Position numbers and translations under genes: made by a program
Shown here: piece after piece, positions 49,327 through 53,747 of the stretch
How the letters are laid out: each line of letters opens with the position of its first letter
How positions within the stretch are numbered: position 1 is the stretch's first letter
NCBI GenBank assembly: GCA_016932385.1
Contig: JAFGCY010000113.1
Span: forward strand, 1 to 53,747
DNA length: 53,747 nucleotides
Origin: a bacterium
Lineage (GTDB): Bacteria > 4484-113 > JAFGCY01
Direction of reading: 5' to 3'
The notes under the pieces: generated by a model
Database searches by the model: none
What the model was told of the DNA's origin: nothing
The model's input: the letters and a program-made list of their open reading frames with translations, nothing else

Positions 49327-49959
49327 ATGCCCAATCAGCACAACCCCTGGCTGGATATCCCGGCCGCCGACTACGAAGCCCACATGAGCGCGGACGCCGT
49401 GGGCCAGCAGCAAGCGCTCAACGGGATTTTCCGCGACTGCTACGGGCGGCTCCAGCCCAAGCGATTGTTGGTCCTCGGCTGCGCGACGGGTAACGGTTTC
49501 GAGCATATCGATCCGCGGGTCACCGCGCACGTCGCCGCCGTCGATATCAATCCGCACTACCTGGTGGACGTGACGATGCGCTTCGCGCGTACGCTATCCG
49601 GCCTGGAAATCAGCTGCCGCGACCTGGCGGATGACGGGCTCCCCGACGGGGTGTTCGACCAGGTGCACTGTGCCCTGATCTTCGAGTACCTCGATCCGGC
49701 GCCGCTGCTAGCGGGCATCGCCGCGCAGCTGGCTCCCGCCGGCACGGTTACCGCCGTCCTGCAGGTGCCTGGCGACCATGCCAATGTCTCACCGACCGAG
49801 TACGCCAGCCTGCGCCGGCTCGAGCCCGTGATGCGCCTGGTCGCGCCGGCTGAATTCCTCGAGATGGTGCACACGGCCGGACTGCGGTGCGTCAAGCACG
49901 CTGAGCACGAGCTGCCCAACGGCAAGCGCTTCGCCGAGCTCTGGCTGGAGCACGTTTAA
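49327..49959 (+). CDS. Class I SAM-dependent methyltransferase
   Basis: A 210-residue protein with the Rossmann methyltransferase motifs: LLVLGCATGNGFEHIDPR (SAM-binding glycine motif), VAAVDINPHY (acidic motif 2), CRDLADDGLPDGVFDQVHCA (motif 3 and 4 region) and QLAPAGTVTAVLQV. The N-terminus NPWLDIPAADYEAHMS is the form common in small-molecule or tRNA-like methyltransferases of the type-11/25 group. The substrate is not evident. No Shine-Dalgarno sequence was seen. Convergent with leuD. Confidence 0.85.
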   Translation: MPNQHNPWLDIPAADYEAHMSADAVGQQQALNGIFRDCYGRLQPKRLLVLGCATGNGFEHIDPRVTAHVAAVDINPHYLVDVTMRFARTLSGLEISCRDLADDGLPDGVFDQVHCALIFEYLDPAPLLAGIAAQLAPAGTVTAVLQVPGDHANVSPTEYASLRRLEPVMRLVAPAEFLEMVHTAGLRCVKHAEHELPNGKRFAELWLEHV

Positions 49960-49991
49960 CCTCTCGCAGCTTGCGCGTCCGCCCCTGGCGC

Positions 49992-50510
49992 TTAACCCGT
50001 CGCCAGCTTGAACAGCCCGCCCGCGGCCATGATCTCGCGCTGCACGTTGCTGACCGCTTTCAAGGCCGGCAGGTCGGTGCCGCGCGTCAGATTCCGCCAC
50101 GTGCCGCCGGCCAGGTCGAGCTCGATCTCGTCGCCGCTGTTAAGCGCCGCCGGATCGAGCGCCGGGCAGACCAGCACGGGCCAGCCCGCGTTGACGGCAT
50201 TGCGGAAGTAGATCGCGCCGAAGCTCTCGGCCACGAGCGCCGTCACGCCCAGGGCGCGGAAGCAGTCCACCGCCTGCTGGCGCGAACTGCCGCAGCCGAA
50301 GTTTCCGCCGGCCACGACAATGTCGCCGGGCTGGCACTTTTTCGCGAAGTCCTCCCAACCCGCCAGGTTGTCCAGCGCGTACGGGCCCATCTCCTCCAGC
50401 TTGGTGATGTGCAGGTAGCGGTTGTGGAAGATCATGTCCGTGTCGATGTTGGGGATCAGCGCCCCCTGATCGTCGGTCAATACCCAGACTCTGCCTTTGA
50501 TCGTATTCAT
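49992..50510 (-). CDS. leuD: 3-isopropylmalate dehydratase small subunit
   Basis: A 172-residue swivel domain of the aconitase superfamily. IPNIDTDMIFHNRYLHITK and the substrate-loop motif VAGGNFGCGSSRQQAVDCFR are diagnostic, followed by ESFGAIYFRNAVNAGWPVL. The short length (about 165-170) fits the archaeal/deep-bacterial LeuD type. With LeuC it isomerises 2- to 3-isopropylmalate in leucine synthesis; homologous enzymes acting on citramalate or homoaconitate cannot be excluded. Its start overlaps the leuC stop by four bases. Confidence 0.92.
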   Translation of the reverse strand: MNTIKGRVWVLTDDQGALIPNIDTDMIFHNRYLHITKLEEMGPYALDNLAGWEDFAKKCQPGDIVVAGGNFGCGSSRQQAVDCFRALGVTALVAESFGAIYFRNAVNAGWPVLVCPALDPAALNSGDEIELDLAGGTWRNLTRGTDLPALKAVSNVQREIMAAGGLFKLATG

Positions 50511-51724
50511 GATTTGGCCTCCGGTTCAACCAGTTCGCCGGCGGCGGCGCTGGCCGCGGCGACGCTCGGGCCGCACAGATAAGTCCGGCCCTTGCCCTGC
50601 TTGCCGCTGAAGTTGCGGTTGCTCGTGGAAAGCTGCACCTCGCCCGCGCCGGTCATGCCGATCTGGCCCGAGGCGCAGCCGCCGCAGCCGGCGTTGGAGA
50701 CCAGCCCGTTGGCGTCCATGAAGACGTCCATCAGGCCTTCCTTCAGCGCTTCCTGCCAGACCTGCCGCGTGGCCGGCACGACCCGAAGCATCACCTGCGG
50801 CGGACAAGCGCCGCCCCGCAGATGGCTTGCCGCCGCCCGGAGGTCCTCGATCCGCCCGTTGGTGCAGCTGCCGATGAACACGCTGTCGATCGGTACGCTG
50901 CCCTGGGCGATCACCTCGTGCACGGGATGCACGTCCTCGGGATGGCCCGGCAGCGCGACCTGCGGCCGCAGGCCGTCGATGTCGAACTCCAGCTCGCGCT
51001 CGTATGGCGCGCCGGGGCTGGCGTGGAAGTCAGGGTTGTCGCCGGGGATGATCAGGCTGATCGCGCCCATCTCCGTGCCCATGCTGGCCAGCGTGATGCG
51101 CTCGGCCAGGCCGGCTTGGTCGACCCACTCGCCATAGAGCTCGCCGACCTGGCCCAACAGGCCGGCGGCGCCGAGTTGGCCGCACAGGTACAGCGTCACG
51201 TCCTTGGCATCGGTGTTCGCGGCGGGCAGCCCCTTCAGCGTGATCTTCACCGAGCCCGGCACCTCGAACCAGGTGCGGCCGTGGGCGAAGGCATAGGCGA
51301 TATCGACGTCGCCCATCCCCTGGCCGAAAGCGCCCAGCGCACCGAGGATGTTGTAGTGGCTGTCGGTGCCGACGGCGGTGGTGCCCGGCTTGACCAGCCC
51401 GCTCTCGATCAGCACGTGGCTGCCGATGCCGGCGTCGACGTCGAAGACCTTCACGCCGTGCTCGCGGGCGAACAGGCGGCAGCTGTGCTGGTTGTCGGCG
51501 TAGCCCGCGGTGTTGGCCGGCGCGTTGCAGTCGAAGGTGAAGAACGTGCGCTTGACGTCCGCCACCGGCTTATCCGGCACGTTCTCGCGCAAGTTCTGGA
51601 CTACGCTGGCGCCGCCGAAATCGCGCGCGGTGCGGTAGTCCAGGCCGAGCCACTGGATCGAACCCGGCTCGGCCCCCTCCGCCCCGTGGGCCAGAAAGAT
51701 TTTCTCGATGATCGTGTGTGGCAT
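50507..51724 (-). CDS. leuC: 3-isopropylmalate dehydratase large subunit
   Basis: A 405-residue aconitase-family subunit carrying the 4Fe-4S cluster. Cluster cysteines lie in SVFIGSCTNGRIEDLRAAAS and in NAGCGGCASGQIGMTGAGEV, followed by TSNRNFSGKQGKGRTYLCGP. Substrate residues occur in HGVKVFDVDAGIGSHVLIES. The start at 51724 has no Shine-Dalgarno sequence, but TACAAT ends six bases before it, so the leuC-leuD message is probably leaderless. The longer open frame extends into a repeat element and is rejected. The type is the shorter form usual with a separate small LeuD. Confidence 0.93.
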   Translation of the reverse strand: MPHTIIEKIFLAHGAEGAEPGSIQWLGLDYRTARDFGGASVVQNLRENVPDKPVADVKRTFFTFDCNAPANTAGYADNQHSCRLFAREHGVKVFDVDAGIGSHVLIESGLVKPGTTAVGTDSHYNILGALGAFGQGMGDVDIAYAFAHGRTWFEVPGSVKITLKGLPAANTDAKDVTLYLCGQLGAAGLLGQVGELYGEWVDQAGLAERITLASMGTEMGAISLIIPGDNPDFHASPGAPYERELEFDIDGLRPQVALPGHPEDVHPVHEVIAQGSVPIDSVFIGSCTNGRIEDLRAAASHLRGGACPPQVMLRVVPATRQVWQEALKEGLMDVFMDANGLVSNAGCGGCASGQIGMTGAGEVQLSTSNRNFSGKQGKGRTYLCGPSVAAASAAAGELVEPEAKS

Positions 51725-51730
51725 GGGAGT

Positions 51731-51736
51731 ATTGTA
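51731..51736 (-). promoter_or_regulatory. -10 hexamer for leaderless leuC-leuD transcript
   Basis: TACAAT on the minus strand, six bases (ACTCCC) before the ATG at 51724. Confidence 0.5.
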
Positions 51737-51772
51737 AGGCGTGTTGCCGTAGCGGCAACATCCCCGCCAGAT

Positions 51773-52300
51773 TGGAGTGCCGGCTTCCAGCCGGCACCCC
51801 CGGGCCGCCAGGTTGGCTGCGCTCCGTAGCACAACCGCCCCGGGAATTGCTTAAGTGAAAAGCGTAAGCGTAAGCCTGGGGAAGTCCGGAGTCCGGAGTC
51901 CGAAGTCCGCGAGCAGTAGAGCAAGCCCCCGTGCTTGCGATCCTACAAGCGCAGGTGATATGCATAAGCCCGCAGCAATGCCGCCCATGCCGTATCTAAG
52001 CTAGTAATGACGCAAGTATTTTGGGTAGGGGCGAAGCCATGCTTCGCCCTTGTGCCGACAACAGCCATACGACGGGCGCAGCCTGCAATCCTCACCCCAA
52101 ACCTCAATTCTCACTGGCTTCGCTGGACAATGAGATACAGCTGCCATCAGGGCGAAGCATGGCTTCGCCCCTACGCTTCGATGCGCATCCACATTAGCCG
52201 CTCAGCCGTGTGCCCCTGCGAACTCGCATCCTGCCTAAGCACACGGCTAAGTTTCTTTCGCTAAATTCGGCGTCAGGGATCCCGCCTGCGGCGGGACTGC
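51773..52300. repeat. REP-like repeat cluster in a 710-base gap
   Basis: The gap 51725-52434 holds no gene. 51773-51825 is a second copy of the mosaic element of 42375-42422. GTAG 51826-51829 precedes a truncated CACAACC unit (compare 19356-19379). AGTCCGG-type tandem repeats lie near 51888-51908. GTAG 51916-51919 precedes GCAAGC-CCCCGT-GCTTGC. GTAG 52025-52028 (plus) with GGGCGAAGC/GCTTCGCCC and the same hairpin inverted at 52150-52174 form a BIME-like pair. Long arms AGCCGTGTGC/GCACACGGCT occur near 52204 and 52239. Confidence 0.75.
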
Positions 52301-52313
52301 GTTTTGTGACTTC

Positions 52314-52377
52314 TAGTCCCTGGTCCCTACGTTCCTAGTGCCTTCTTCTTCCCCTTAAACCATTAACTTTTCGCCTT
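52314..52377. repeat. Dispersed repeat, copy 2 (related to 17320-17394)
   Basis: TAGTCCCTGGTCCCTACGTT, then CCTAGTGCCTTCTTCT and CCCCTTAAACCATTAAC, the same word order as copy 1. Confidence 0.55.
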
Positions 52378-52422
52378 CAACCTTCCGGTGCCGCCAGGAT
52401 GGCGGCGCTCCCCGTCGCCGGA

Positions 52423-52428
52423 TATAAT
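52423..52428 (+). promoter_or_regulatory. -10 hexamer for leaderless lipoprotein transcript
   Basis: A perfect TATAAT, six bases (CACTCC) before the ATG at 52435; no Shine-Dalgarno sequence. Confidence 0.55.
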
Positions 52429-52434
52429 CACTCC

Positions 52435-52947
52435 ATGGGTGACAGTAAACTAAGTATCATTTTCCTGACGTTGTTGGCGCTGGCGCTGGCCGTCGCGCTC
52501 TGCGGCTGCCCCGCCAGAACACAGTCCTCCCTGCCGGCCGACTGGCCGATCGCCGAACTCACGATCCCGGCCGGTTCGATTGAGGAGATCATCGTCGATC
52601 ACTCGGACGGCGAGAAGAAATGGAAGTTGTATCTCAACGATTCGATGCCGTGGGACCGGCTGGCCCAGCATGTCGAGAGCTGCCTGGCCCCCCTGGGCTA
52701 TTCCGAGTTTTATACGCTGACGGCGCAGGGCGACGACAAACGCGATCGCATTCGCACGTACCTTTCGGCCGATCTGCTGACCAGTTTCAGCATGATGAAT
52801 ACGGTGGCGATGGGCCGGCCCGCCGGCTCGGACAAGCCGGAATACGGGCTGATGCTGAAGATCGGCACTCAGCCCTACGGCGACGCCGCGCTGGCGGGCA
52901 CCACTTCGGCGGCGGGCGTCCAGTATTTCCTCGAACCGCTTGAGTAG
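52435..52947 (+). CDS. Small lipoprotein, paralogue of the 48108 lipoprotein
   Basis: A 170-residue protein with a lipoprotein signal ending ALCGC. The mature part has LTIPAGSIEEIIVDHSDG, then MPWDRLAQHVESCLAPLGYS and an end rich in Gly/Pro/Tyr. It shares motif order with the lipoprotein at 48108-48605 (W-D, then H-V-(D/E)-x-C-(M/L), then GY). Function is unknown. The ATG at 52435 is supported by a perfect TATAAT six bases upstream; the longer open frame starts inside a repeat. Convergent with the disrupted membrane gene downstream. Confidence 0.75.
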   Translation: MGDSKLSIIFLTLLALALAVALCGCPARTQSSLPADWPIAELTIPAGSIEEIIVDHSDGEKKWKLYLNDSMPWDRLAQHVESCLAPLGYSEFYTLTAQGDDKRDRIRTYLSADLLTSFSMMNTVAMGRPAGSDKPEYGLMLKIGTQPYGDAALAGTTSAAGVQYFLEPLE

Positions 52948-52961
52948 CTAAGCGTAGCCGG

Positions 52962-53352
52962 CTAGTCCTGAGGCTCGGGCGCGGCCGCCGGCACCGGGCG
53001 CTTGACCAGGCGGAAAGTGTACAGCTCACACAGCTGCATGAAGATCAGGAAGTACATCGGATACACATGGTCGTAATACCCATTCACGTCCTCGAACAGG
53101 ATCTTCAGAAAAATCCAGCTCACGATGAGCATAATCAGTCCCATGCCGACCGGCGGCCAGACTCCAGGCCAGCACTCGCCAAAGGTGGTCGGGGATCCGG
53201 TCCGGACCCACCAAGCCGAGTACACTAACAGACAGGCAGGCGCCAATGGACAACGATGACACGATCAAGGCAATAATCTGCATCACGCGATTGCCGAGGC
53301 GTATCGAATCCAGGTCGAATCGATCACGGCCCATATGGCCGCAATTATTCAT
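52962..53352 (-). pseudogene. Two-span membrane protein gene split by a frameshift
   Basis: Two overlapping minus-strand frames together make one coherent protein. Frame A starts at an ATG at 53352 and gives RLGNRVMQIIALIVSSLSIG followed by ACL. Frame B, which ends at 52962, continues with LVYSAWWVRTGSP and a second helix GLIMLIVSWIFLKILF, then VYPMYFLIFMQLCELYTFRL. The switch falls near 53225-53240, where the minus strand reads CCTGCCTGTCTGTTAG; removing four bases (one TCTG) would restore a single frame of about 127 codons. Without the fusion, frame B would have to start at TTG at 53246. The cause could be a recent mutation, phase variation or a sequencing error. Confidence 0.5.
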
Positions 53353-53527
53353 AGGCTACATGGCAGTACATGCAAGGCTTATCCCGCCATGGCGTGGTCG
53401 CACGACGAGGGTACCACGGCCGGCTCTGGCCGTAGACCTTTGATGTCCGCAGACAGAGCCGCTTGCAGTACCCTTTTCGAGGCAAATGTTAATCCGCGCT
53501 AATCCGCGCTATGTCATGTAATTTTCC

Positions 53528-53556
53528 TTGCATTGCCAGTGTATGTCTGTTATATT
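53528..53556 (+). promoter_or_regulatory. Strong promoter at the right end
   Basis: TTGCAT (53528-53533), a 17-base spacer and TATATT (53551-53556). The predicted start falls at the perfect palindrome GAAAGTGCACTTTC (53563-53576), which could be an operator or 5' hairpin. Confidence 0.65.
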
Positions 53557-53562
53557 ACATGT

Positions 53563-53747
53563 GAAAGTGCACTTTCGACCGCGGAAAACGCCTCGGCGTG
53601 GTCGACGGTGTGAAGTGTCCGCCTCGCAGTGTTCGCTAGTACTCCGACGCTGAGGTGTCCGCCCACCGGATCACTGGGCCGATGTCCGGCGGTAACCAGG
53701 CCCGTGCTGAATAAAGGGACGGCCGTCCCGCTGAAGAAAGGGAAAGA
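53563..53747 (+). other. Structured leader running off the window
   Basis: No gene is visible after the promoter. Pairings include CGACC/GGTCG (about 53576-53580 with 53601-53605), CCGGA/TCCGG around 53667-53690, and the perfect palindrome GGGACGGCCGTCCC (53716-53729). TGAAGTGTCCGCC and TGAGGTGTCCGCC (53611 and 53652) are near-direct repeats. This could be an untranslated leader, riboswitch or the start of a stable RNA gene beyond the window. The preceding stretch 53353-53527 shows only a TAATCCGCGC direct repeat. Confidence 0.45.

Overview
The window is a stretch of bacterial chromosome with a GC-rich core and strong G/C preference at third codon positions. Several families (type IV pilus ATPases and pseudopilin, lipoproteins with lipoboxes, an SLH-domain protein, dockerin-like/PKD/CotH secreted proteins, a bacillithiol enzyme, ECF sigma factors, a histone H1-like protein) fit an environmental, probably uncultured bacterial lineage. 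I cannot name the phylum from sequence alone.

Layout. 1-111 is the 5' end of a probable dnaA leaving the window. 218-1417 holds a divergent pseudopilin and a secreted Cys-rich protein. 1500-6304 holds two tandem, related cassettes on the minus strand, each an ECF sigma factor followed by a single-span membrane protein built from a repeated extracytoplasmic module. 6353-6560 is a noncoding, highly structured region with its own terminator. 6737-11478 holds an FG-GAP-type membrane protein, pilT and pilB. 11783-13962 is frr-uppS-cdsA. 13977-14859 has a small protein and a histone H1-like/DUF2188 protein. 15000-16752 is the classic rpsP-khpA-rimM-trmD operon. 17473-23792 carries an ABC-F ATPase, gyrB, an HDOD protein, a lipoprotein and a YjbQ-family protein. 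23904-29305 carries bshC, a sugar-isomerase-like TIM barrel and a large CotH/PKD/dockerin-like lipoprotein.

29306-about 33000 is an AT-rich island with foreign codon use. It contains an AAA+ ATPase and a subtilisin-like protease in one operon, which I identify as an IetAS-type anti-phage/plasmid exclusion system. After it come a hexapeptide acyltransferase, a transaldolase-family aldolase, lipoproteins, a sucC-sucD operon in which SucC carries an extra C-terminal Cys-cluster domain, secreted proteins, methyltransferases, an FMN reductase, leuC-leuD, and a frame-disrupted membrane gene. The last 200 bases hold a strong promoter followed by a structured leader that runs off the window.

Two themes cut across the annotation. 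First, from about 17 kb onward nearly every large intergenic gap holds short hairpins preceded by the tetranucleotide GTAG, often as inverted pairs. This is the architecture of REP/BIME elements mobilised by RAYT (TnpA-REP) transposases; no such transposase gene is in the window. Second, about ten genes lack a Shine-Dalgarno sequence and instead have a TAnnnT -10 hexamer ending 5-7 nt before the start codon, so they are probably transcribed leaderless. Other genes (frr, pilT, the Cys-rich protein, the lipoproteins at 36288 and 49183) have clear Shine-Dalgarno sequences. No tRNA, rRNA, CRISPR array or insertion sequence was recognised.
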